A stretch of DNA of 64,000 nucleotides from Brachypterus glaber. Its lineage: Eukaryota; Arthropoda; Insecta; Coleoptera; Kateretidae. Under the pieces are notes generated by a model, which did not search any database, had not been told where the DNA came from, and saw only the letters and a list, made by a program, of their open reading frames with translations. Positions 11,659 to 22,500 of this stretch are shown piece after piece. How positions within the stretch are numbered: the first letter of the stretch is position 1; every line of letters starts with the position of its first letter. Position numbers and translations under genes: made by a program. The DNA lies in contig OY294048.1 in assembly GCA_958510825.1 (NCBI GenBank), positions 22,027,589 through 22,091,588 on the forward strand, in the 5' to 3' direction.

Positions 11659-11823
11659 GTGATACTAGGTTAGGTATCGGTGGTTTTTTACATAAATTTT
11701 ACGAATATTAATCCCAATGACGAAAATGCAACGACTGCTTTAGCAGGAGTTGCATTTTCCAAAAATTGGGATTAATCTGAGTAAAATTTGAAAAACAAAC
11801 ACCGGTACCTAACCTTGTATCAC
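11659..11823. mobile_element. MITE (165 bp)
   Basis: Near-complete inverted repeat: GTGATACTAGGTTAGGTA pairs with TACCTAACCTTGTATCAC, and ATTAATCCCAAT pairs with ATTGGGATTAAT. The core hairpin is GCAACGACTGC...GGAGTTGC. The sequence folds on itself over nearly its whole length. Confidence 0.85.
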
Positions 11824-12060
11824 GAATTGATATTTAGGGGGAGAATATAATTTATATTTAATACACATACCTCTTAATTATAACGTATTAATCCACAAAT
11901 AAATTACATTTTATAAATTAAAAAGCAAACAATAAGCACGATTTTAGATTAGAGAAAAGAGGGGTAAAAAAACCATCATAGGGGTAAGGTATTTTCACTT
12001 ATCAGTACAGCATACTACATATATATAAATTGTATTCTCACATAAATATTGTTGATGAAC

Positions 12061-14394
12061 ACGGGTCGGATCAAAGTAGCCATTACCGGGGGCATGCAAA
12101 AATTATAATTTTAAAAAACTCTTTTTTCAAGTAAAGAGACACTTATAAGATAATTACAACAATACCGGGTTTTAAGGATTATATGCATCCAAAACAATTC
12201 GCAAAAGATAAAAAAAATTCACCGTACACAATCACGTTGACCAACAACTGTACCACCGGGGATTACTCGTGCTCCCTGCTTCTCCGGCCGGCGCTTGGGT
12301 CTTATTTTACTTCAAATTCTTAGGTAAAATTGGGTCCTTACACACTTTAAACTATTGTTCACCAATCGGAATGTCATGTCGACGCTGTTATTACTCATTG
12401 AGTGGTCATGATCCATGACTAATGGAGAAAGAGTTATATTTTTTTATTGTTTCTTTTTTCAAAAACCGAATAATTAAAAAAAAAACACAATGTTTTTGTA
12501 TTTATTTTACCCCGCCCCACAAAACAAAAATAATCCCATCCGAGAACTTTGTGTAAGGTTGTCGTAGTCACAAATTTCCCTGAAAATTATCTTTTTGGTA
12601 TAAAATGTCAATAAAAGTGAAAAAGTAGAAAAATGCATGCGCATAAAAACTAATCCTGGTCATTGGCGAATTGTTGAGTGTTGACTTTTTTATATAAATG
12701 GATTTTTGGTCATTTATTGATCATCTACAATAAAAAGTAAAAAAATATATCCAGCGGTTTGTGCTTTATTACAATTCAAAATGGTTTTTATTATTTCATT
12801 TTATGTGCAAAAACAGAAAACATTTAATTTAAAAAAATATTTTTTTTAAATTAAAAAAATATATATAGGTATTTTTATTTATTTTTTCTGAAAATATGTA
12901 TACTATTTTTTAATTAAACCGTCTTTTGTTTATTATAATAAGTATCATTATACAAAATTCATTTCAATTGGCTTATTTAATCAAAAGATACGCATGTACC
13001 GTGACCCTTTATTGCTAACAAATGACTGCTCGATAGATTTTTTTATTTTTTTCTATAGAAGATCCATAATAGATTCTTAGTGGCAATAGTTTTTAAACCA
13101 AATCATTTCAAACAAGCAACAAAACTGCAGAACGCAAAACGTTTCTTGACGTTTTATACATAAAAAAATCCCATTAAATTTGTGACCACGATAACTCGAG
13201 AATGCTTTGAGCTAAATATTGAAAATTTATGAGATATGTTTCTCACACAAAATTTTCGGATGGGATTATTTTTGGTAGAAATGGATCCGGGTAGAAAAAT
13301 AAATAAAAAAATTGTTTCTTTTTTTAAATTATTAGTTATTGGCAAAAAGAAACAATTTTTAATTTTTATTTTAGAATAACGAATAATTAAAAAAAACAGT
13401 ACCTTTTTGATTTAGTTTAAAAACTATTGCCACTAAGAATCTATTATGAGTTATCTATAGAAAAAATTAAAAAAATCTATCGAGCAGTGTTTTATTCGCA
13501 ATAAAGTGTCACGTGACCTGCGTATCTTTTGATTAATTAAGCCAAGTGAAATTAATTTTCCATAATGATACTTAATATAAATAAACAAAATACGGTTTTT
13601 TTAAGTATAAAGATTTTCAATAAAAAATTAAAAAATACATTTTTTTAAATTTAAAAAAAATAAGTTTTTCAAATTTAATTGTTTTCTGTTTTTGCACATA
13701 AAATGAAATAATAAAAAACCATTTGAATTGGTTTATTTAATCAACGGTTTTAAGCATAAATGACAGTCACGTGACCCTTTTTTGCTAATAAAGCACAAAC
13801 GGCTGGATATTTTTGTTTTAATTTTTCGTGTAGATCCATAATTATATAAGACCCAGAATCGATTTATATAAAAAAGTCTTCTTCCAGACAGACACTCAAC
13901 AATTCGCCAATGGCCAGGATTAAGTCTTATGTGCAAGAGTTCTTTTCCTATATTTCTACTTTTTCACTTTTATTAATAATATATTAATAATATACGTTTT
14001 ATACCAAAAAGGTAATTTCCGGGAAAATTTGTGACTACGATAACTTGACAACCTTACACAAAATTCTCGGATGGGATTATATTTGGTTTTTGGGGCGGGG
14101 TAAAATAAATATAAAAATATTGCATTTTTTTTAATTATTCGCTTTTTGAAAAAAAAAAAATAAAAAAAAATTGCTGGCCGAAGAAGCAGGGAGCACGGGT
14201 TATCCCCGGTGGGACAGTTGTTGTGCAAACTGTTTTTGATTAATATAATCCTTAAAAACCGGTATTGTTGTGATTATTTAATCTTAGATTGTGATTATTT
14301 AATCTTATTAAGTGTCTATTTACTTAAAGAAAGAGTTTTTTTTAATTCTAATTTTTGTATGCCCCCGGTATTGGCTACTTAGATCCGACCCGTC
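12061..14394. mobile_element. Mutator-like foldback element (2.3 kb) with 9-bp duplication
   Basis: Ends ACGGGTCGGATCAAAGTAGC and the complement of GGCTACTTAGATCCGACCCG. Arms of roughly 1 kb run inward to a centre near 13230, for example CCCCGCCCCACAAAACAAA (12511) against TTTGGTTTTTGGGGCGGGG (14081). Flanking sequence is TTGATGAAC (12052-12060) and TTGATAAAC (14395-14403), a 9-bp duplication with one mismatch. Long inverted arms with a 9-bp duplication are typical of foldback and MULE-type elements, but there is no transposase here to confirm this. A GTGAC(C/T)ACGATAACT module recurs inside. The listed frames (13154, 13733 and 13956, minus strand) are by-products. Confidence 0.75.
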
Positions 14395-14417
14395 TTGATA
14401 AACATATTTTATTTTTA

Positions 14418-14790
14418 TTATACTACAGAAAGTTTACCAACATGTTTTCCGTAAAGTTCAATTAAGCATGTCCTAAATGCACTAAAAAAGCAATCTATTT
14501 GCCAACCAGAAAAAATAGTAAAATGCGGCACAACTTTTTTTTCCTCTACTCTTCTTCTACTCATTCCCAAAACTTTATTCACTATGTATCCTTCCACTCC
14601 CATTTTACCTTTTATTTCCTCGTTTTTAATTCTATCTTTTCTTAAAATTCTCAAACATATTTTAATTGCATCCATCTCCACATCTTCCAAATTCTTTTAT
14701 TTCTATCTTCTCTTAAAATTCTCAAACATATTTTAATTACATCCATCTCCACATCTTCCAACTTCTTTTTATTTCTAATATGTTATAACG
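14418..14790 (-). pseudogene. RTE-like LINE, C-terminal relic with internal duplication
   Basis: The minus-strand frame (Met at 14688-14690) reads EDVEMDAIKICLRILRKDRI followed by KNEEIKGKMGVEG. This resembles the region after the reverse transcriptase in RTE-type LINEs (VEMD..RRS.RISR.D+IRNEEI+). The block EDVEMD(A/V)IKICLRILR(K/E)DR is encoded twice because a ~73-bp segment is tandemly duplicated (about 14630-14702 and 14703-14775). The frame then drifts out of the family pattern. No reverse transcriptase motifs remain. Assignment rests on motif recall and is moderate. Confidence 0.5.
14630..14775. repeat. Tandem duplication, 2 x ~73 bp
   Basis: CTTAAAATTCTCAAACATAT and CATCCATCTCCACATCTTCC each occur twice in the same order with few differences. 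The duplication lies inside the LINE relic and probably arose after insertion. The next 325 bp (14791-15114) contain a 65-codon minus-strand frame (14908-15105) without recognisable motifs. Confidence 0.85.
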
Positions 14791-15122
14791 TTACATATTT
14801 AATATTATTTTTCCAACTCTGTATTTAGGAAACCTTTTCGGTGTGAGTACACATATTTTCAGTAAAAAGTAAAAAACTAAACCTAGAACTTTTTTCACAA
14901 TCATTTTCTACAGTTGACCTCTTATTATGATGTGTTTGTTCAACTTTCCATTGTCCTCCGAGTCCGCTTCAGAGTCAGCGTTCCATTGTCTTCTCCCTCG
15001 GTATATTAGCCGGGCCAGCCTCCGAATAGTAAAAGTGAAAACCGACCAATTATACAAGCTAGACACGCTTTGAGACATATAAATATTTAAAATCGCCGCT
15101 AACAAAAATATTCAGACACTGC

Positions 15123-16416
15123 CAGGGCCGGACATAGGGAAAGGAAGGAAGCTTCCCGGGGTCTCAGGTGCGAGGAGGGCCCAGCGTTGAATGTTTTTAA
15201 GTTTTTAATAAACAGTTTATAATTTATTTACATATATTAAAATTATTGTTAAAATTTGCCTGCAGCGCAAGAGCCTTTTCATATTTTTGCAAAATTTTTA
15301 ATTGTAAAACTGTTTTAAAATTATAACGCTATTAAAAAATTAAAATTCGTAAAAGTTTTTAATTCTTGTAAAATATTAAATTGCAAAACTGTTTTAAAAT
15401 TAAAATACACGGTGTTGGAAGTCTTACTGTATATATTTAAAGGCATAATTCTATATCGCGAAACATGAAAAACTAACAAAGGAACATATTGACCATGAAC
15501 TTTTAATATCTCCTAAGTGTGAAAAGTAAAATTTTTCAATAAGAGTGAAAAACAGTTCTTAGAGTTGCTGTTTACTCTATTTTTAATATTTATAGCAATA
15601 TAAATAAAGTGGTGTAAGGTTACTTATTGTCCCTATAGATTTTTTTAGTCTTTCATTTAAACTAATCTAGCTTATATTTTAGTTAGGAGGTATTGGTCAA
15701 AAATGTCAGTTAGGGGGTATTGCATGTTCATGAACGATATGTCCGGAAATAAGCCCTAATGGAGGTACGGCCCTTCGAAGATAGACTTGTTGAATGGGGC
15801 ATCATAAAATTTTAATGCTGTAGGAGCCAAAACGTATTCTCCACCGAAACACTACAACATTTTACTTTCTCTTAATTGCATATGTATTTTATGCCTTTTA
15901 ATACTAGTATCCTAGAAGGCGACTTTATTCGTTTAATAAGTTTAGTTAGTGGTAGGAAATAACATGTGGGGCCACCTATAGCATAACGCTGTCAAGTGAA
16001 ATCGTTCTCAATCGGGTCCCGGGCAACATTTGCTATTTCACGTGGAAGTCATTATGACATCATTTAATGATTTAATGTTAAATGTATACACCTCATAACA
16101 AACTCATAACATGATCATAAAATTATGAGATGTGCTCATCATGATGTTCGTATGAGTACAAAACGTGGAAATCATAACATGATGCTCTCATGAGGCCTCC
16201 TGAGTTTATGGATGTTGTCCGGGCTTAAGCCTTAAATTCTTTAAAAAAAATTGCCTGCGATGCGCTGCCAGGCGAGAAATTTCTTGGATTCTTGTAAAAA
16301 TTAAAATTTAAATTTGTAAAACATTTCGTCTGCAATGCTAGGGTTTTTTAAAGTTTTTTTGTTCAAGATTTTATCTAAAGTTTCCTCGGGGCCCCGGCTG
16401 GCTTGGACCGGCCCTG
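15123..16416. mobile_element. hAT-like non-autonomous element (1.3 kb) with 8-bp duplication
   Basis: Terminal inverted repeats begin CAGGGCCGG at both ends (left CAGGGCCGGACATAGGG, right complement CAGGGCCGGTCCAAGCC). It is flanked by GACACTGC (15115-15122) and GACGCTGC (16417-16424), an 8-bp duplication with one mismatch. CAGGG ends with 8-bp duplications are typical of hAT transposons. No transposase frame is present. A second repeat, homologous to part of the element at 50303-51000 (TCCGGAAATAAGCCCTAA), is nested at about 15741-15945. The short direct block AAAATTAAAATTCGTAAAAG and related words recur near 15300-15400. Confidence 0.75.
15741..15945. mobile_element. Fragment related to the 50.3-51.0 kb foldback
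   Basis: TCCGGAAATAAGCCCTAATG, GTACGGCCCTTCGAAGAT, AAAATTTTAATGCTG and TAATACTAGTAT occur here in the same order as at 50390-50850. It is nested in the hAT-like element and is therefore younger than it, or was captured by it. Confidence 0.6.
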
Positions 16417-16734
16417 GACGCTGCAGTTTATCATTTTAGATGAAACCGGAATTGAATGTAAAATGCATGGCCATATTTAACAGAAATAAATTCTTAGATT
16501 TTGTGTTTTATTACTGTAAAAGGAATAAAATTCTGATTATGCCACCAAAAGGCCTTATTTAGCGTTATGCAGTTTTATATAGATTTTCTTACCAATGCTA
16601 AATTTCAATATGTCTTGTTTTCGCATGATGTCAAACCAGTCAAACTATTGATAGTTTATCTAGGTATTTTACAGTGCAGTCCAGTCAAATGAGGAGGAAT
16701 TCCTATTTTAAATTGCAAAAAATGGGTACGGGCC

Positions 16735-16905
16735 TTTACCGCCCATCCAATACCACGCCGACCAGTTTCGCGCATACATTACCGCGCTGACAAATACCTC
16801 GCATGTCGTTTACTGCGCTGACAAATTCCGCGCATGTTGTTTACCGCGCGTGACCTATACCGCGATGACAAATACCGCGCGTGACTTTTACCGCACAGTG
16901 CTACT
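16735..16905. repeat. CG-rich tandem repeat (TACCGCGC-type, ~31-bp period)
   Basis: Degenerate units of the form TTACCGCGCTGACAAATACC followed by GCGCATG(T)TGT recur from about 16780 to 16905. The half-unit TACCGCGC-TGAC occurs alone as well. CpG density is far above the AT-rich surroundings. The 66-codon minus-strand frame 16779-16979 is simply the repeat read through. No flanking inverted repeat found. The 310 bp before it (16425-16734) show nothing recognisable. Confidence 0.75.
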
Positions 16906-17018
16906 GAACATGTTTTGCATCTAGTGTAATTCTCCATCCATCCACATTTAGGGAATTTAAAGCAAAAACTCTTTTGCATGCATCCAAATTGGGCAATGAG
17001 ATCTTTTATCTACTCTAT

Positions 17019-17038
17019 AGAGAGGTTATAACCTCTCT
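17019..17038. repeat. Perfect 20-bp palindrome
   Basis: AGAGAGGTTATAACCTCTCT is its own complement. No larger structure around it was found. The following 17039-17425 is AT-rich without visible features. Confidence 0.85.
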
Positions 17039-17425
17039 GGGTGGAATAAAACAATAATGGGACCGCGTTCTTCTTGAAGCTATTTTTAAATTTCGTCTTA
17101 GCGTACCAATTCATTAAAACATATAGAATATTTGCTGCTATTTATATGTTACGTTAAAAAAAGAATTCAACCCAGAAGATATTTTTTGAGTGTTGCATAT
17201 ATGATACATTAATACATTGCGCATTAAAAGGTTAAGGATTTTAATACAATAAACAAAAACAGTAAAAAATAAATATTTATTTATAAAATTATCTATCTCT
17301 TGAATACACTTAGGAAAGAGAAGTCATAAATATAATATTATATTTAAAGTTACTTGTAAATAACATTCATTAATGTATCCAAATGCAAGATATTATAAAG
17401 TTTAAATACACTGCCCAGTAAAATC

Positions 17426-17795
17426 GCTTTCCCAATATACAAATTTTCACTAAAACTACCCACCACCCTCCAGGGGGTGTGGTACATTTTTTTATCAGAT
17501 TCACTTTTAGCTACCTCAAAAACCCCTTTATACCAATTTTCACGAAAACTACCCCCACCCCTTAGGGGGTGAAGATGAATTTTTTTATGAGATTTACTTT
17601 CAGCAACCTCAAAACCTCCTATTTACGAACTTTCACAAAAACTACGCCCCCACCCCTTAGGGGGTGGAATTGGAAAAATGTTATCATCAAATTCAGTTCC
17701 TTCGTCCCCAAAAACCCCTATATACCCCAGTGGGGGTAAAGTTAGAAATTTTTTACAATCATATTCGATTTCAGCAACCTCAAAAACCCTTATAC
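17426..17795 (+). mobile_element. GCTTTCCC minisatellite family, copy 1 (5' part)
   Basis: Starts with GCTTTCCC after AAATACACTGCCCAGTAAAA, then carries about three and a half ~100-bp units. Each unit has a GC-rich core (CCACCCCTTAGGGGGTG), a TTTTTTATCAGATTCACTTT block and AGCAACCTCAAAAACC. It is cut at 17795 by the repeat starting TACAGGGTGTATTTGAAA, so the conserved 3' tail of the family is missing here. Related copies lie at 40139-40452, 49390-49958, 53461-54188 and 56167-57111. Confidence 0.8.
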
Positions 17796-18382
17796 AGGGT
17801 GTATTTGAAATAAATTAAATACTAAAATGTCGAAAACCAAAATTTTAATGATGCAATGTTATTCTACATCAAAAACCAAGAAAAAAAGTTTCCATACATG
17901 TAGGTCGAAAAAACGCTTTTAAAGCTACCCTTTAAAAATGGTGCATATTTAGGAGACCATAGCTCCATTAGGATTGATTTTTGGAAGTACCTGTATATGA
18001 GGTTTTTTTCTTAGTTTTTAATGTACATTTTCCCTGCATCATTAAAATTTTGGTTTTCAACATTTTAGTATTTAATTTTTCGTCCTCGAACCGTGGAATT
18101 TCACCTTCAAATGAATTTTTCTCGAAAACGGTTAATCCTACAGTATTACAACAAGAGTACCTTTTTTATGTATTTTGACTAGAGGAATCATATTTCAAAA
18201 ATAAAATTGCAAAAAAGTTACACAGAAAAAAGTTTGGGAAAAAAAACTGATAAGCCCTCCCCATTTCGCACACCCCTGGTTGAAATAAGTACATGAAAAT
18301 AACACATAAAACGCGCCTTGGTAGGATAAGTTGACGTGCAAAACCTCGTTGATATATCTCAAAGGGTTCCTGAGTTATTGTA
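17796..18382. mobile_element. Dispersed 'ACAGGGTGTATTT' repeat, copy C
   Basis: Begins TACAGGGTGTATTTGAAATA. The first 60 bp (TTAAATACTAAAATGTCGAA..) are inverted at about 18010-18080 (CATTTTAGTATTTAATTTTT), giving a hairpin of about 265 bp, and the sequence then continues as in copies A and B. Position 18383-18430 (CCCTTACCGCACCCCAATG) is a short piece of the GCTTTCCC-family tail joined on. The frames 17981, 18166 (minus) and 18336 are by-products. Confidence 0.75.
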
Positions 18383-18635
18383 TTTACCCCATTTGCCCCC
18401 CTTACCGCACCCCAATGTTTACCAAAAACAAAATTTCTTATTTTTTCATGAAACCCATTTGTATCCAAGAATTTTTTGTCTAGGACATTTTTTGGGAAGT
18501 TCGAAACTACCTTATATTATTCTGTGAATAATATAATAATAGCGAAAAAAAATGAAAAGAGTTTTATAAAAAAATGAGAAAATTTAGATTACAGTTGGAT
18601 TAATTAATTAAGTTTTAAGATTTATCGAGTTGGAC

Positions 18636-18810
18636 AGTATACTTTAACGCACAGATCTGTGGCTACGGTAAAAATGTTAGGAATGTGTGTGCAAGTGAGA
18701 GGCCCGTTGTAAGCACGGACGCCTTATAACGCTTTTGACGGAAATAAGAGAGCGCGAATGATTCCTCTCCCTTTCGTCGGAGACTTTCTTTCATGCGGAG
18801 AATTATACTA
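18636..18810. repeat. Long inverted pair, left member
   Basis: Contains GATCTGTGGCTACGGTAAAA, GAATGTGTGTGC, AGAGAGCGCGAATGATTC and CGTCGGAGACTTTCTTTCATGC. The reverse complement of all four blocks, in order, is at about 22145-22265. The left member has about 45 extra bases after GTGTGTGC. The 3.3 kb between them is full of other repeats, so these could be the ends of one large element or two separate MITEs. Confidence 0.75.
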
Positions 18811-18889
18811 ATAGTTTAATTTCCTGCTTAAATATATTAAATTTTGATATTAACTTGCAGTACTCAGAAAGTTTATTGTATAGGGTGGG

Positions 18890-19036
18890 ACCATTCTGCC
18901 CTGTTAAAGTAAAGGGCAATAAGTAATACTTGTCGCATAGCGGCTTTTCCACGTCAAACCTGATGTAATATTTTAAAAACGCTGTTATTGACCTATGTCA
19001 CTTACTGCTCTTTACTTTACCAGGGCAGCATTATAC
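18890..19036. mobile_element. MITE (~147 bp)
   Basis: ATTCTGCCCTGTTAAAGTAA and GGGCAATAAGTAA on the left are inverted as TTACTGCTC and TTACTTTACCAGGGCAGCAT on the right. Confidence 0.75.
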
Positions 19037-19344
19037 AAAACAAACCTTTGCGTAACAGTTTTTTTACACAATGAGATATTTAAAGAATTTTCAAATCTGG
19101 TATTGTATTATATTTATTTATTGTATTTTATAGTGATACACAAATATTTATTTAAATTTAGTTTATAACTAACACTGTTTCATGTTACAAAAATTTTAAA
19201 TGAAATAATTATAAATCCATTTGACATTGTACGCAATGTTATTTTTGGTATTATTTTGTTTATTTTTATAAAGCCCACAATAGGCAAAGATAGACATAAA
19301 ATTTCCCAACTAAAAATACTTGAGCTTCAGTATACTGTATGGTA

Positions 19345-20640
19345 TATACATACAGGGTGTCCGGAAATGATTAGCAAAAAACTCGGGGGGTGATTTTACA
19401 TCAGAAAATATGACGAAAGTTCCTATAAGAAAATTTGCAAAAAATGCGTCATACACGGTTCACCTGGGCGATTTTAAATAAAAATTTCGTGGATCCCTAC
19501 ATTTTTTGGACGAAAACATACCTGATGACATAAGAAATCAATTTCCATTTGAAAGAAAATCGTAAAAGATACACTATTTTAGAAAGATAAAAAAACGTTT
19601 TTTTGAGTAAGGGAATGTTCAAGTATTACGTAACGCAAATTTTGATCACTTTTTTTCAAAAAAATCGGTATCTGTTTTTCGGATAAAAAGTGATTGAATT
19701 TCTACTAGAAACCGGGTGGATTTTCTGTTTTTTGCCTAAAACTTTTTTCAGTGTACTTTATTTTGATTTTTTGGTTGGAATACTTTTTTATCTAAAAATA
19801 CACAAAAAAGTTTCTGTGGTTTAACATGGCAGGTTTAACCGTTTTAAAGATAAATGCATTTAAAAGTAAATTTTTATATGCTTTATATTTTAGTAACGAG
19901 TGGTTATTTAACATTAAAAACATAGTAAAAGTTTATGCACCATGGTTAAAAAATCATTCCTAAGGAAGTTATGTCCTTTTAAATATGTCCATTTTCAATA
20001 AATTTTCGCAAAATCTTCAAATAATTGGCGATTTTTTTATGTTCTAACTTAAGGGGAGGGGGAATATAATTTTTTTAGTTTTTTCAGAATTAGTATTGTT
20101 TCTAAATATTACCAAAGAAACCCTCCAAAATTTCCTCAATTTTTATCGGTATCAGTTTTTATCCGAAAAACAGGTACCGATTTTTTTGAGTGCTTTGAGC
20201 TACCTATAAACATTTATCGATATGGCTCATTTTTGAGTGGCCACTGTTTTTTGCTAAGGAGCAACTTTTAAGCCAGAGAGCGTTTTTGATTTTGAAAATC
20301 ACGATTTTTTGATACACCTTATTACTCAAAAAAACGTTTTCTATCTGTCTAAAAAAGTGTATCTTTTAAGATTTTCTTTCAAATGGGAATTGATTTCTTA
20401 TGTCATCAGTTATGTTTTAGTCCAAAAAATGTAGGGTTCACGAAATTTTTATTTAAAAAAACGCCCAGGTGAACCGTGCATAAGGAAGCTCAGCCCGCTT
20501 GAAAGTGGCTTAAAAATTTTTATTTAATAACTCAGGAACTCTTTGATATATAGCAACGAGGTTTTGCACGTGAACAAATCTTCGTATGTTATTTTCATGT
20601 AGTTATTTTAACCAGGGGTGTGTGAAATCGGGGGGCCTTA
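19345..20640 (-). mobile_element. Dispersed 'ACAGGGTG' repeat, copy D, split by a foldback insertion
   Basis: Reverse orientation to copies A-C. It starts ACAGGGTGTCCGGAAATGAT, runs to 19453, and resumes at 20479 with AAGGAAGCTCAGC..TTGAAAGTGGC. The uninterrupted order is seen at 22000-22040 (AAAATGCTTCGTAAGGGAGC). It ends near CCTTATCAG at 20641. The interruption is exactly the element at 19454-20478 plus one copy of its 4-bp duplication. Confidence 0.8.
19454..20478. mobile_element. CACGG foldback transposon, copy 1 (1025 bp, CATA duplication)
   Basis: Ends CACGGTTCACCTGGGCGATT and the complement of CGCCCAGGTGAACCGTG. CATA flanks both sides (19450-19453, 20479-20482). The arms match inward, for example GACATAAGAAATCAATTTCC against GGGAATTGATTTCTTATGTC. 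A second copy at 24570-26040 has the same ends and interior. Near 19612 it holds one end of another MITE (GTTCAAGTATTACGTAACGC), apparently replacing part of the left arm. There is no transposase. CAC-starting ends and a 4-bp duplication fit the Chapaev branch of the CMC superfamily, but this is inference. Confidence 0.85.
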
Positions 20641-20729
20641 TCAGTGCAGAAATGCAACGACGTAAAGATTCTACTACTGCGTAAAAGAGGAATGTATATT
20701 TTTTCATAGTTAGCTCAGTTTTTGTAGAT

Positions 20730-20746
20730 GTCGCTGCTGCAGCGAC
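20730..20746. repeat. Short GC hairpin
   Basis: GTCGCTG-CTG-CAGCGAC, a perfect 7-bp stem in an otherwise AT-rich stretch. The rest of 20641-21360 shows only one degenerate minisatellite unit (CCCACGCAGGGTGGGAGTTAG with TATCAGATTCAGTTT, about 21275-21345). Confidence 0.7.
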
Positions 20747-21357
20747 TTATTGACCACTAAACAAGGCTAATTTTGAAATGAAATTTGAGTGTAGCTCCAC
20801 TTATATGTGGATATCATTAATTTTTTTTTTATAAATTGTGTTTAATACTAAGGGTTTCTTTTCTGACAAATAATAAGTTTATATCTGTCAAATTAAAATT
20901 TTTATGAGCAAAAAACTAAATTTAGCTGTTACAGCAGACTAACGTTAAATAGGGCGTATGTGCCAAAGTATAGATTCGATTGAACTAAAATTTTGAATTT
21001 AAAGTTGTTTTATGCTTAGACACAAAATATGTAAAAATTAAGAAAATTTAAGGACACTTGCAAATCAAAAAGTCGAAGATCTGGCGAAATCATAGTTAAT
21101 TCTAAATCAAAATATGTAAAAATATACAGGATATTTCATTTAAAAATCAAAAGTTGAGGTAATTTCAGGCGAAACAAAAAAATTATATCCTCCATTTTAT
21201 AGCCAATGTAAAATTATATACATCAACAAAGTTTCGTTTTAATTCATACCAATTTTATCGAAAATATTAAAAAATAGTCATCTTCTTACCCACGCAGGGT
21301 GGGAGTTAGAAATTTATTATTATCAGATTCAGTTTAAGCGACTTTAAAAACTTTTTT

Positions 21358-21360
<3 letters not shown>

Positions 21361-21407
<47 letters not shown>
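21361..21407. repeat. (AT)n microsatellite
   Basis: Uninterrupted AT dinucleotides for about 45 bp. The next 330 bp (21408-21737) contain two similar halves (CCTAGAAGTTTGTTTAATA, TCTAGAAGTGTGTTTAATA), probably a decayed duplication. Confidence 0.95.
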
Positions 21408-21409
<2 letters not shown>

Positions 21410-21737
21410 ATTTTTTAATTTTTACATATCCTAGAAGTTTGTTTAATAATTATTCCCCAATGGGCGGTTTGGACTTTTTTGTCGTCGTGTGGTAATTTAT
21501 TCACATACCAAATTTCAAGTTTATAGCTCTTCTAGAAGTGTGTTTAATATTTTTTTCAATTGGGGGGATAGGAGGGATTAGGGGGGTTTAAACCCGGACA
21601 ACCATACATCCTTACATATACTTTTATATAGGTAACAAGCCCGCCTAGGCGTATGGAATTTGTTTTTTTTAATATGTTGCTGATATAGAGTAGAACCATA
21701 GCATCAAATAAGTCGTCTCATCTTATTTGGATTAGTA

Positions 21738-21908
21738 ATATTAAAATATGCTCATAATTTAAAATATGTTAACTACCCAGAGAAATACAGAAATAAATCC
21801 AGATTTTCCCACAAAAATAATTATTGTTTGGGAACCGATTATAATCGGTTGAAAAAATAAGAAAGGAATTATTGTGCCGTATTAGGACAAGATTTATAAC
21901 ACAGTTAC
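21738..21908. repeat. Direct repeat pair, copy 1
   Basis: TTAAAATATGTTAA, GAGAAATACAGAAATAAATC, AATAAGAAAGGAATTATTGT and TATTAGGACAAGATT recur in order at 22330-22500. Between the copies lie the repeat at 21909-22060 and the right member of the inverted pair (22145-22265), so this looks like a duplicated segment with later insertions. Confidence 0.8.
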
Positions 21909-22060
21909 ATATACAGGGTTATTCAGAAATAGGGTAATTAATTTTAAGGGGTGATTCTAGATTGGAAAATATGAAAAAAAAGTTCCTAGAAACATATGTC
22001 AAAAATGCTTCGTAAGGGAGCTAGGCCCCTTTGAAAGTGACTAAAAACTAATGACCCAAT
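21909..22060 (-). mobile_element. Dispersed 'ACAGGG' repeat, copy E (fragment)
   Basis: Begins TATACAGGGTTATTCAGAAA and matches copy D through GGTGATTCTAGAT, GGAAAATATGA, AAAAATGCTTCGTAAGGGAG and TTGAAAGTGAC. It preserves the site that is interrupted by the foldback in copy D. Confidence 0.75.
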
Positions 22061-22144
22061 TTCGAAATACGCCTGTGTGTAACTGCGAATATATTTAATG
22101 TTAATTAGCTTCGATTGATTTTAATAAATTTACTAGCTAAAGTT

Positions 22145-22265
22145 TTCCGCATGAAAGAAAGTCTCCGACGAAAGGGGGAAGAATCATTCGCGCTCTCTTC
22201 TTTCCGCACACACATTCCAAACATATTTCCCGTAGCCACAGATCCTTGCGTCAAACTATACTCGC
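22145..22265. repeat. Long inverted pair, right member
   Basis: Reverse complement of 18636-18810: GCATGAAAGAAAGTCTCCGA, GAATCATTCGCGCTCTCT, GCACACACATTC and CCGTAGCCACAGATC. It is followed by ATAGTGTGACGTCACAATAA, containing the palindrome TGACGTCA. Confidence 0.75.
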
Positions 22266-22329
22266 GTCGTATAGTGTGACGTCACAATAAAAACTGTTTA
22301 TATTAATTATCTTATTTCCTTTGGAATAG

Positions 22330-22500
22330 ATATATTTGAAATATGTTCCTAATTTAAAATATGTTAAGTACCCAACCCACTAACCCACTGAGGGAGAAAT
22401 ACAGAAATAAATCCAGCTTTTCTCAGACAAAACAGAGAATGACAAAATAAGAAAGAAATCATTGTGTCGTATTAGAACAAGATTGATTACGCAGTTGTAG
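22330..22500. repeat. Direct repeat pair, copy 2
   Basis: Second copy of 21738-21908, with a short insertion (CCAACCCACTAACCCACTGA). The stretch 22501-23205 that follows is AT-rich. A possible transposon end (GGGGGAGATACCCATGAATG, 22787) is seen without a partner. Confidence 0.8.

Noticed and set aside
16779..16979. 66-codon Arg/Ser-rich minus-strand frame
   Set aside because: It is the CG-rich tandem repeat read in one frame.
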